From NCBI RefSeq assembly GCF_003461955.1, contig NZ_QTYB01000007.1, forward strand, positions 62,505-126,504: a stretch of 64,000 nucleotides of DNA. Direction: 5' to 3'. This DNA comes from Ruminococcus sp. AM36-2AA (GTDB taxonomy: Bacteria > Bacillota > Clostridia > Lachnospirales > Lachnospiraceae). Made by a program: the position numbers and the translations under genes. The notes under the pieces were generated by a model, which was given only the letters and a program-made list of their open reading frames with translations, was not told the origin of the DNA and did not search any database. Below are positions 18,630 to 27,017 of this stretch, piece after piece (the first letter of the stretch is position 1; every line of letters starts with the position of its first letter).

Positions 18630-21302
18630 ATGAATACAAACAAACCTGTAGGAAAAAGCAGATCGCTCATGGGAATTCCTGCTCTTGTCCTTGCTCTGAT
18701 CCTGCCTCTGATCATGTTCTTTTCAGCGACACTGGTGATTCGGGCGGGTATCCAGATGGACTCTGTGGATGATCTGAAAACAAAAGATTATTTCCAGACT
18801 TCTGCTTTTGCTGACAACTTCTACTCAAAAGCTTCTGCGATCCTGACCGGAATCTCTGCCAGGGAAATCCTGGATAAAACAGCCGAAAGCGCATACATTG
18901 ATCTCGGAGAACTTTATAACGGAGATTCTCTCTCCTTTAAAAACACTTCCGGACTTGCCTACTCCTTCAACGATCTTAAGGAATGGAGCTCGCAGAGTAT
19001 CACTTCCAATGATGACTGGATCGTCCTGGGGCTCACCACCCCGGAAGGCGAAACAAAATATATGTACTATTCTGATTTCAAAAAAGCTCTGGAAAATGGA
19101 ACCCTGCAGTTAAACGCCACTCCAGGTGCTCTGAAATCCGAAGGAATTTCCCACAATGACTGGACAAAACGGATTCTTTCTTCTTTGAAAGCTGAATATA
19201 CAGACGAAGGAATTCAGTCACAGGAACCTCTGAAAAACATTACCGGCAAAAATGGAAATGTAGTTTACACCGATGTGGCAGATATGCTCACTCCAAGCCT
19301 TGAAATTCCCTGTGCACCGGAAGGATATGACAGTCTTCTGGATTATATGAATTCCACTTCATCAAAAAACAGAAGATTCAAAGGAACTCTGACCGATGCC
19401 TTTGAGCAGCTTGCTAATGCCCGGGAGCTTTTTTCCAACTGGACTGTGGCCTCTCAGGCACTGGATGAATACAACAGTGCGCAATCCAATATCCGTTATG
19501 CCTATACGGATAATATATCAAAAAAAATCTTCACAAACACAGATGCCAGCTATACTTCCGATCTGACTCATATTTCCGGTTTTTCAATCAAAAAGCCTTA
19601 TGTGCTCCTTAATGTCAATGACACTGCCAGAGATGAAAAAGATACTCAGGGCGGTCTTACAAATCTGAACCTTTCCGCAGCTGCAAGCCCCTCTGTGGGG
19701 AACTGGATCGATTGCCTTCGAAACTCCACATATGATGAAAACTGCAGCTTCCTTGCCTGGATTGATGACACCAGCCTTCCTGCATATGATTCCATCCGGA
19801 CTGCGAAACAGTATTTTCAGACTTACCGTACTTTATTTATTCCGGCTGCTGTAATCTCCGTGATCAGCTTTCTTCTCTTTATCGCAGATTTTATCTGGCT
19901 TACTGTCCATACAGGAAGAAGGAATTCCGATAACTCCAATACAGGCAATACGCAACCGGATCTGAACTTTTTTGACCGGATCTATACCGAAATAGCGACA
20001 GTACTTGTATGTATCCCGGCACTTGGCATATTAACCACAGGGCTAAATCTGCAGTATAACACCAGTAACCATATCGCTTCCATGATCATCATTGGAATAA
20101 TCATCTTTCTGATTTCCTGCCTGTTCTGGACCGGTTACTTAAGCCTGATCCGCAGAGTCAAGGCACACACCCTCTGGAAAAACAGCCTGCTTCGCAAATG
20201 CCTGCATTTTCTCTTTCTGTGCCTTCAGAAAGCCGGTAAACTGATCGAATTTTTCTCCAGAAACACCATCAGCCGGATCCGTATGCTGCTAGCACTTGGC
20301 ATATTTCTTTTTCTTGAATTTTTCCTCAGTATCCTGGTTTCTGCATCTGATGGCTGGTTTGTGATATTTCTGCTTCTCTTTCTTCTGGATCTTGGTGCAC
20401 TTTTCTTCGTCTACAAAACAGCCCTTGGCCGGGAACTTCTCCTTGATGGTCTGAAGCGGATCACGGATGGAGAACTCTCTTACAAGATCCCGAAAGAAAA
20501 GCTTCATGGAGATCAGAAAACAATGGCCCAGTATATCAACCGTATCGGTGACGGCCTGGATGCTGCCGTAGAAAAAAGTCTGAAAGATGAGCGCTTAAAA
20601 ACAGAACTTATTACCAATGTTTCTCATGATCTGAAAACACCACTGACTTCCATCATCAATTACGTGGATCTTCTGAAACGAAAAAATTTTACAGATCCGG
20701 AAGTCCTGAAATATCTGGAAGTCCTGGACGCAAAAGCTCACCGACTGAAAAGTCTTACAGAAGATGTGGTGGAAGCTTCCAAAGCAAGCACCGGAAATCT
20801 GACTCTGGAGATGACTGATATCAATTTTGTGGAAATGCTCTATCAGGTGATGGGAGAATTTGAAGAACGTCTGGCAGACCGGCATCTGACGTTAATGACG
20901 CATTTCCCGGATACTCCGGCCATGATCTCTGCCGACGGCAGACGTATGTGGCGTATTCTTGAAAATCTTTTCGGCAATATCCTGAAATATGCCATGGAAA
21001 ATACAAGAGTCTATGCCGAAGTACTTCTGAAACATGATCAGGTTATCTTTACTCTGAAAAATATTTCTGCACAGCCTCTGAATATCCCTGCCGAAGAACT
21101 GACCGAACGTTTTATCCGCGGCGATGTTGCCAGAAATACAGAGGGCAGCGGACTTGGATTGTCCATTGCCCAGAGCCTGACTCAGCTTCAGGGTGGAACT
21201 TTTGAGCTTTATCTGGACGGTGATCTCTTTAAAGTATGCCTGAAGTTTCCGCAGAAAATATCTCCCGCAGATTTATCCGGGTCAGATGATCCGCTCTTCT
21301 AA
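18630..21302 (+). CDS. Large polytopic sensor histidine kinase
   Basis: 890 residues, about twice the usual size. A helix at 11-35 is followed by a large extracytoplasmic domain of about 365 residues with no family that I recognise. About five more membrane helices lie between residues 395 and 600. A linker, the HisKA domain with His666 in NVSHDLKTPLTS, and an ATPase domain with EGSGLGLSIAQSL complete the protein. It starts at an ATG behind AAAGGGG and ends just before a bidirectional terminator. The partner regulator is the preceding gene. Confidence 0.9.
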   Translation: MNTNKPVGKSRSLMGIPALVLALILPLIMFFSATLVIRAGIQMDSVDDLKTKDYFQTSAFADNFYSKASAILTGISAREILDKTAESAYIDLGELYNGDSLSFKNTSGLAYSFNDLKEWSSQSITSNDDWIVLGLTTPEGETKYMYYSDFKKALENGTLQLNATPGALKSEGISHNDWTKRILSSLKAEYTDEGIQSQEPLKNITGKNGNVVYTDVADMLTPSLEIPCAPEGYDSLLDYMNSTSSKNRRFKGTLTDAFEQLANARELFSNWTVASQALDEYNSAQSNIRYAYTDNISKKIFTNTDASYTSDLTHISGFSIKKPYVLLNVNDTARDEKDTQGGLTNLNLSAAASPSVGNWIDCLRNSTYDENCSFLAWIDDTSLPAYDSIRTAKQYFQTYRTLFIPAAVISVISFLLFIADFIWLTVHTGRRNSDNSNTGNTQPDLNFFDRIYTEIATVLVCIPALGILTTGLNLQYNTSNHIASMIIIGIIIFLISCLFWTGYLSLIRRVKAHTLWKNSLLRKCLHFLFLCLQKAGKLIEFFSRNTISRIRMLLALGIFLFLEFFLSILVSASDGWFVIFLLLFLLDLGALFFVYKTALGRELLLDGLKRITDGELSYKIPKEKLHGDQKTMAQYINRIGDGLDAAVEKSLKDERLKTELITNVSHDLKTPLTSIINYVDLLKRKNFTDPEVLKYLEVLDAKAHRLKSLTEDVVEASKASTGNLTLEMTDINFVEMLYQVMGEFEERLADRHLTLMTHFPDTPAMISADGRRMWRILENLFGNILKYAMENTRVYAEVLLKHDQVIFTLKNISAQPLNIPAEELTERFIRGDVARNTEGSGLGLSIAQSLTQLQGGTFELYLDGDLFKVCLKFPQKISPADLSGSDDPLF

Positions 21303-21316
21303 ATACACATAAAAAC

Positions 21317-21368
21317 AGCAGCTGAAACCCTGATGATATATACATCCGGTGTCCAGCTGCTATTTTTT
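21317..21368. terminator. Bidirectional terminator between kinase and dCMP deaminase genes
   Basis: AGCAGCTG (21317-21324) pairs with CAGCTGCT (21354-21361). ATTTTTTT follows on the plus strand, and the minus strand has GTTTTTA after its own arm, so both convergent genes can use it. Confidence 0.75.
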
Positions 21369-21386
21369 TCTTATTTCTGTTATTTT

Positions 21387-21881
21387 TTACACCTTGATCG
21401 TAATCTCCCGATCTGTCCGGTTATATTTATAATACCGTACGCCTGCCGCATCCAGCATTTTTTTTGATGCGATCACTGAAGGTGTATCTGCGTATTTGTC
21501 GCAGTCATACACGATTGTTTTGATTCCTGCCTGGATAATGGCTTTGGCACATTCATTACACGGGAACAGTGATACATAAAGCTTTGCTCCCTCCAGGCTT
21601 CCGCCTCTGTAATTCAAGATGGCATTCAGCTCACTGTGAGTCACATAAAGATATTTGGTATCCAGTGGCTCCCCTTCTCTTCCCCACGGGAATTCATCAT
21701 CGGAACATCCCTTGGGAAAGCCATTATATCCCATTGACAGGATCTTATTGTCTTCACTTACAATACAGGCACCAACCTGTGAATGAGGATCTTTGGAGCG
21801 CATGCCGGAAAGCATGGCAACACCCATAAAATATTCATCCCAGGAAAGATATCCCTGCCGTTTCTGTCCTTTGTTATCCAT
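21387..21881 (-). CDS. dCMP deaminase family protein
   Basis: Zinc-dependent cytidine/deoxycytidylate deaminase, 164 residues, cytosolic. The zinc and catalytic residues are visible in HSELNAILN (His and Glu) and FPCNECAKAI (two Cys). It likely converts dCMP to dUMP for dTMP synthesis; ComEB of Bacillus is the same family. Four bases separate it from rpiB, whose 3' end carries its ribosome site (GAGGA). Last gene of a four-gene cluster. Confidence 0.9.
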   Translation of the reverse strand: MDNKGQKRQGYLSWDEYFMGVAMLSGMRSKDPHSQVGACIVSEDNKILSMGYNGFPKGCSDDEFPWGREGEPLDTKYLYVTHSELNAILNYRGGSLEGAKLYVSLFPCNECAKAIIQAGIKTIVYDCDKYADTPSVIASKKMLDAAGVRYYKYNRTDREITIKV

Positions 21882-21885
21882 AAGC

Positions 21886-22314
21886 TTAGTCCTCGATCAT
21901 ATTGATCCTTCTGATATGACGCTCATCGCCGGAAAACGGGGTATCCAGAAATGTATCCACAATCTTCAGAGCAAGTCCAGGACCTACCACGCGTCCTCCC
22001 ATAGCAAGGATATTGGCATCATTATGAAGTCTGGTAGCCTCGGCTGTAAAGCAGTCCGTACAAAGTGCTGCACGGATTCCCTTAAACTTGTTTGCCGTGA
22101 TGGAAATTCCGATTCCTGTACCACAGATCAGAATACCATTCTCACATTCACCGTTTACAATAGCCTCGGCAACTTTTTTTCCGTAAACCGGATAATCTAC
22201 AGATTCAGGGCCATTACATCCGAAATCTTTATACTCCAGTCCTCTCTCTTCCAGATGTTTTTTGACCTCCTGCATCAGCTCGTATCCGCCGTGATCACAT
22301 CCCAGTGCTATCAT
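21886..22314 (-). CDS. rpiB: Ribose 5-phosphate isomerase B
   Basis: 142 residues, RpiB/LacAB family, interconverts ribose 5-phosphate and ribulose 5-phosphate in the pentose phosphate pathway. DHGG near residue 8, the catalytic-loop segment GILICGTGIGISI and NANILAMGGR-like (HNDANILAMGGRV) are all present. It starts by a four-base ATGA overlap with the upstream Sua5-type gene, so the two are translationally coupled. Confidence 0.95.
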   Translation of the reverse strand: MIALGCDHGGYELMQEVKKHLEERGLEYKDFGCNGPESVDYPVYGKKVAEAIVNGECENGILICGTGIGISITANKFKGIRAALCTDCFTAEATRLHNDANILAMGGRVVGPGLALKIVDTFLDTPFSGDERHIRRINMIED

Positions 22315-23375
22315 TTTGTTTCCTCCTCAACATTAATAATTTTATGACCAGCCGCCTTCAGTAAGCGGTTCATGATCGCCTGTCCCATTTTGGGTGTAAA
22401 AAATGCCTCAGAATAAATGGCACTTACATTACAGCTGTCAAAATCACGCAACACCTCATAAAGATGATGTGCGATGGTTTCTTCCTGTTCTCTGCTTCCA
22501 ATACTTTTTATGATTCCATGGGAATATCTGTCTTTTGTTTCATCGGTTGCGATAATTCCCACTGTATCTCCATTTTTCTCCGCTTCCAGCGCTCTCTTTT
22601 CAATCTCTGCGATCACTCTCTCGTCCGGGCCTTCCACGATCGCAAGATCTGCTTTTGGGGCATAATGACGGTATTTCATTCCCGGAGCCTTCGGATGTAC
22701 CTTACTGTCCGGCTTGATCAGACCCTTATCCATCCGGACATCTCCCAGCGTTTCACGCAGCATTTCGAGCGAAATATATCCCGGACGCAGGACAACCGGC
22801 ACTTCCTCTGTAAAATCCACGATCGTAGATTCCAGTCCGATATTTACCTGTCCACCATCAATGATCATATCAATGGCATTTCCCAGGTCCTCCACTACAT
22901 GTCCTGCTGTGGTGGGACTTGGTCTTCCGGAAGTATTGGCGCTTGGCGCTGCCACATATCCTCCTGCCGCCAGAATCAGTTCCTGTGCGATACGGTCACT
23001 TGGAAAACGTACCGCTACACTGTCGAGCCCGCCTGTCGTTTCTTTTGGTACGATATCTGCTTTCGGCAGAATCATAGTCAGCGGACCGGGCCAGTATTTC
23101 TCTGCAAGGATCCTTGCTTTTTCGGGAACCTCTGTAACAATCCTATCCAGATCATGAATATCCGCAATATGTACGATCAGAGGATTATCAGAAGGCCTAC
23201 CCTTTGCCGCATATATTTTCATGGATGCCTTCGGGTCCAACGCATTTCCTCCAAGGCCGTATACCGTCTCTGTCGGAAATGCCACGAGACCTCCTTTTTT
23301 CAGGATCTCGCCACCTCTGGCTATCGCATCCCTGTCTATATTTTCCGCTGTCATAACTGCTATTTCTGCTTTCAT
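22311..23375 (-). CDS. L-threonylcarbamoyladenylate synthase (TsaC/Sua5 type)
   Basis: 354 residues: YrdC domain (about 1-205) with KGGLVAFPTETVYGLGG, KGRPSDNPLIVH and SANTSGRPSPT, followed by the C-terminal Sua5 domain. It makes the threonylcarbamoyl-AMP used for t6A modification of tRNA position 37. I chose the ATG at 23375 because GGAG stands six bases before it; an ATG 12 bases earlier overlaps the stop of the HD gene and lacks a ribosome site. Confidence 0.95.
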   Translation of the reverse strand: MKAEIAVMTAENIDRDAIARGGEILKKGGLVAFPTETVYGLGGNALDPKASMKIYAAKGRPSDNPLIVHIADIHDLDRIVTEVPEKARILAEKYWPGPLTMILPKADIVPKETTGGLDSVAVRFPSDRIAQELILAAGGYVAAPSANTSGRPSPTTAGHVVEDLGNAIDMIIDGGQVNIGLESTIVDFTEEVPVVLRPGYISLEMLRETLGDVRMDKGLIKPDSKVHPKAPGMKYRHYAPKADLAIVEGPDERVIAEIEKRALEAEKNGDTVGIIATDETKDRYSHGIIKSIGSREQEETIAHHLYEVLRDFDSCNVSAIYSEAFFTPKMGQAIMNRLLKAAGHKIINVEEETK

Positions 23376-23386
23376 CTTACACTCCA

Positions 23387-23968
23387 TTACTGTCTGATAT
23401 AAATCCCCTGTTCTTCAATAAAATCCTCCAGATCCTGCAGCGCGTCCTGTGCCCAGGTCTCTGATTTCTGAAAAGCTTCCGGGAAAAACATCTCTTTTAC
23501 AATTTTTTTACCGGTTTCTGTCTTAAATATCTTTTCTGCACTTTTTTTAATGTGCTCTTTATCAAGTCCGTTCTCAAAGTAATTTACAAGAAAATCCGCT
23601 TCTACAAGGATCTGATAATCCAGCCCGTCAATGTCTTTATAGGTGTGATGATGTCCCACCAGATATTCCACTCTACGGATCACCTGCTCCTTAAATCCAA
23701 GGTGTGTAAGCATCTCCCTGGCTGCTGCCGGTCCCTCTGCTTCCTGCGTCTTTCCGTCAGACCGTCCATATTTCTCCATTCCAACCTTGATTCCAATATC
23801 ATGAACAAGGGCTGCAGCTTCCAGTATATACATTGTATCTTCGTCCAGTCCCTCTCCCTGTCCGATCAGCCTTGAAAAGCTGTGAACCTTTACAAAGTGC
23901 TGAATATGCTTCGGGTCACCCTGATAGTAACGTATCATTTCCATATAAAGCCTGTCAATTCTGTTCAT
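23387..23968 (-). CDS. HD-domain phosphohydrolase
   Basis: 193 residues. The HD signature is seen as His in KVHSFSRL, VHDIGIKVG and the late Asp in EADFLVN; HHHTY adds further metal-type histidines. HD enzymes cleave phosphate esters of nucleotides and related compounds, but the substrate of this one is unknown. First gene of the cluster leading to tsaC, rpiB and the deaminase, with a one- to twelve-base junction. Confidence 0.85.
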   Translation of the reverse strand: MNRIDRLYMEMIRYYQGDPKHIQHFVKVHSFSRLIGQGEGLDEDTMYILEAAALVHDIGIKVGMEKYGRSDGKTQEAEGPAAAREMLTHLGFKEQVIRRVEYLVGHHHTYKDIDGLDYQILVEADFLVNYFENGLDKEHIKKSAEKIFKTETGKKIVKEMFFPEAFQKSETWAQDALQDLEDFIEEQGIYIRQ

Positions 23969-24031
23969 AATATCCTCCTCTCGCTGCCATACATATAGTT
24001 ACTTTATTATAGCGTTGTTATGGAAAAATTG

Positions 24032-26290
24032 TCAATCCTGCTCCACTTTCACAATATAAGTTCCTGATGTATCATCTTCAAAGACAATACTGCCAAGACT
24101 CTGGAGGAGACTGTCATTCAGCTCTGTGCCATATTTTTCTTTTTCCTGTCCGCCTACAAAGATATACGAAATATCATATCGCTGTATCAGTTCCTTCACC
24201 TTTTCTTCATCTGTGGAAGTATAAATTGTCTGAATATCAGCACTCTTCTCATTAAGATCCGGCACATTATTTCTCCAAAGCCATTCGTGAACATACCAGC
24301 CAAGCACTGTCGGAAGTCCTGTGGTGGCCGAAACTCTCTCATATCCTGTGTAACTGTCTCCATTAGCTTCCAGCACCACAGGCGATCCCTCAATGTTATC
24401 TTTCAGCCAGCGGATTGCCGCCGCATCCTGCGGAAAATCTGTTTCCAGAAATGTAGTAGCATTCAATCCCTGATAATTTGAAGGATTCCATACCTCCCCG
24501 AACCAGGAGTGCACAGCATTTCCAAAATATCCTACCGTCCAGATCAGCACAAAAAGGCCAATACCGGAAAAGATCCGGATGATTTTCTGCTTCGATACTA
24601 CAAGCATCCGGTAAATCCCATATCCCATAGTCATCCCAAACAGAATATATGCCTGATAGGTAAGTTTGAACATGGTGTTGGCTCGCGCATTACCATTCTC
24701 ATAAATATCCCTTACATAAACAATTTCCGGAATAAGGATCAATCCAATCGCACAAAGTCCCATGATCACAGCAAACAGATCCGGAACCGAAACTGCCTCC
24801 AGAAGTCTGTACAGGCTCTTGTGCTTCATTCCTTTCATTTTTTCTGTAAGAACAGAGATGATCAGAAGCACAGTAAGAAACACTGGAAGTCCCCAGAGGA
24901 TCAGAAGCTGGTACCACAGAGAATGATGCTGTGCAAGAGCCACTCCCTGAACCATGGTTTCAAATTTCAGAGTAAACGGTAAGATCACAAGATAGGAAAC
25001 CGCAATGATCTCCACTGCCTGAGCAATTGTTACTGCCAGAATCCTGGTTACTTTCCCCTCAAATCGAATAATATTTGCGATCAGAACGACACCGCCTGTC
25101 ACAACAAAATAAATCACAAAATCCCAGTAGTTTGTCCACTGGAACATTCCCAGAAGAACTGTGGCCAGAAGGATATGCGGCATCAGAAGCTGCTTCAGCC
25201 AGAAATCCCTGACATCCTGTTTTTCCGGTTCCGGACCTGCACTTCGGATTTTTTTCATCCATGCATAAAGCATCCCTACAAGAAAGGTAACAAACATTAC
25301 ATTGACCACATGAGCGTGAAGATCCCCCAGTACAAAGGAATAACATGGAAATTCATGAATGGTCTTGTCACTTTCATTCACCGGATTATAACCGATATAT
25401 CGAGTTGCATCCGGGAACCAGTAGCTGGCAGTTTCTGCCACTCCCTGAATTTTATGGATCAGAGGCAGCACGCAGCGATATACAATGTAATGCACATTTC
25501 CTGCAATGGAAACCGCAATTCCACCTGTCACTCCAGCCAGTGACGGAAGATATTTTTTTATCCCAGACATGCGTCCGTACAATCTGTCCTTTGCCATCTG
25601 TCTTACCAGGGAAAACGGATATACAAATGCAAAAGCGGCTACAAAAGTACGCATCAGATTGTAGGTTACTTCTACTCTGCTTCCTGTAAGCTTCGTGAGA
25701 AATACCGCAAAATACTGCCCTCCGTAATAATAATTAATGGTTCCCTGAGAATACCACAGATCACGGGCAGGAAGTGTTTTGCTGCGCATCATCGCCTCCA
25801 TAAATCCATAATCCATAAATTTCTCTGTTCCATATGCCTGTGGACGGAATCCCGCCAGATAAGTCCAGAGAAGAAAAATTCCGAAGAAAAGAAGTTCTTC
25901 ACGAACAATCAGCTGGATTTTTCCGGATGGGTAACATTCTATCCCCTTTTTCAGCTGTACATGAAAAAGAATGGCGCAGAAGATCCCGCAGATCACAGAT
26001 ACTCCTATGCAGGTTGCAGCTGTAAACGGAAGAAGTTTTACTGCCACCAGAAACCAGGTTAAAAATCCGGTTACTGCAATCGCCAGTGCTTTTGAAAACA
26101 GCCATCCTTTATCTTCAAATCCCTCAAAAAGTCTTCCCGTCACTGGCATGGCAACCATTCCCATAAACAGTGCAAGGAGCCACCAGGTCCAGAATGTCCA
26201 CACATCTCCTCCGAGGAGATATGCGGAAAGTGCGATCAGAATTACCGCCGCAATGGATTCCGGAAGTATTTTTCTGATTTGTATTTTCAT
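24032..26290 (-). CDS. DUF2298 (YYY-type) polytopic membrane protein
   Basis: 752 residues with 12 or more membrane helices and a soluble C-terminal part of about 130 residues. Diagnostic segments are TINYYYGGQYFAVFLTKL, HEFPCYSFVLGDLHAHVVNV and ARANTMFKLTYQAYILFG. The family is thought to be GT-C-like glycosyltransferases acting on lipid-linked sugars at the outer face; this is by fold resemblance, not experiment. The ATG at 26290 follows CAGGAGG. The operon also contains a GT2 that would make the lipid-linked donor and a second membrane protein of similar architecture. Confidence 0.85.
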   Translation of the reverse strand: MKIQIRKILPESIAAVILIALSAYLLGGDVWTFWTWWLLALFMGMVAMPVTGRLFEGFEDKGWLFSKALAIAVTGFLTWFLVAVKLLPFTAATCIGVSVICGIFCAILFHVQLKKGIECYPSGKIQLIVREELLFFGIFLLWTYLAGFRPQAYGTEKFMDYGFMEAMMRSKTLPARDLWYSQGTINYYYGGQYFAVFLTKLTGSRVEVTYNLMRTFVAAFAFVYPFSLVRQMAKDRLYGRMSGIKKYLPSLAGVTGGIAVSIAGNVHYIVYRCVLPLIHKIQGVAETASYWFPDATRYIGYNPVNESDKTIHEFPCYSFVLGDLHAHVVNVMFVTFLVGMLYAWMKKIRSAGPEPEKQDVRDFWLKQLLMPHILLATVLLGMFQWTNYWDFVIYFVVTGGVVLIANIIRFEGKVTRILAVTIAQAVEIIAVSYLVILPFTLKFETMVQGVALAQHHSLWYQLLILWGLPVFLTVLLIISVLTEKMKGMKHKSLYRLLEAVSVPDLFAVIMGLCAIGLILIPEIVYVRDIYENGNARANTMFKLTYQAYILFGMTMGYGIYRMLVVSKQKIIRIFSGIGLFVLIWTVGYFGNAVHSWFGEVWNPSNYQGLNATTFLETDFPQDAAAIRWLKDNIEGSPVVLEANGDSYTGYERVSATTGLPTVLGWYVHEWLWRNNVPDLNEKSADIQTIYTSTDEEKVKELIQRYDISYIFVGGQEKEKYGTELNDSLLQSLGSIVFEDDTSGTYIVKVEQD

Positions 26291-26306
26291 CGTTCTTCCT
26301 CCTGTA

Positions 26307-27017
26307 TCAGATTCTGTGGCGAAGGCGGATAAAATCTCCAAATGCCTGTCTGCCGATCTTTATGATGCGTTTCATATTAATAGAATTTTTACCTGCCTGA
26401 CGCGGACGGAATGTAATCGGTATATACTCCACATGCAGATGATGCTTCTCATAAATTACCGTCATCAGAACATTGGAAAGAAAAAATCCGTCCGGGATCT
26501 TTTTCAGCACTTTCGACAACTGTTTCGCATTCATCAGACGATACGGTGTATTCGCATCTTTTACCCATGTCCCAAAGGTCAGAAACAGTACCAGTCTCAG
26601 CACTCTTGTCACAAAAAGCCTGGAAAAACCATCTTCCCTTTTTTTTCTGTAACCGATCAGTAACCCGCATGTTTTACGCTTTTTCCAGAACTGCCAGAAT
26701 TCATCAGGAAGTGTCTGGCCATCGGAATCGGTCTGAAATATATAATCCGCTCCGGCATCCACTGCATAATGATATCCTCGGAGGATAGTTCCCCCGTGTC
26801 CTTCATTTGGTTTGTCGATCCCGATAAGACGCTCGTATTTTTTCTGATATTTCCGAATCATTTCATAAGTGCCATCTCTGCTTCCATCATTAAGGATCAC
26901 CAGGCGGCTTTCTCCTCCGATCCTCTCCACGACCGGATACCACTGTTCGATCACTGTCCCGATATTTTTTTCTTCATTGTATGCCGGCATAATGATATAT
27001 AAGCTGTCATGTTTCAT
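26307..27017 (-). CDS. Glycosyltransferase family 2, polyprenyl-phosphate type
   Basis: 236 residues, one GT2 domain, no membrane helices of the GtrB kind. It begins with IIMPAYNEEKNIGTVIEQW and contains ILNDGSRDGT and the metal-binding QTDSDGQ. It resembles dolichyl- or undecaprenyl-phosphate sugar synthases, so it may load a sugar on a polyprenyl phosphate for the flanking GT-C-like proteins. It overlaps the 3' end of the upstream gene by 11 bases, consistent with a single operon. Confidence 0.85.
   Translation of the reverse strand: MKHDSLYIIMPAYNEEKNIGTVIEQWYPVVERIGGESRLVILNDGSRDGTYEMIRKYQKKYERLIGIDKPNEGHGGTILRGYHYAVDAGADYIFQTDSDGQTLPDEFWQFWKKRKTCGLLIGYRKKREDGFSRLFVTRVLRLVLFLTFGTWVKDANTPYRLMNAKQLSKVLKKIPDGFFLSNVLMTVIYEKHHLHVEYIPITFRPRQAGKNSINMKRIIKIGRQAFGDFIRLRHRI

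Noticed and set aside
22464..23402. Plus-strand open frame of about 310 codons over the tsaC-type gene
   Set aside because: Antisense shadow with no supporting ribosome site or domain.
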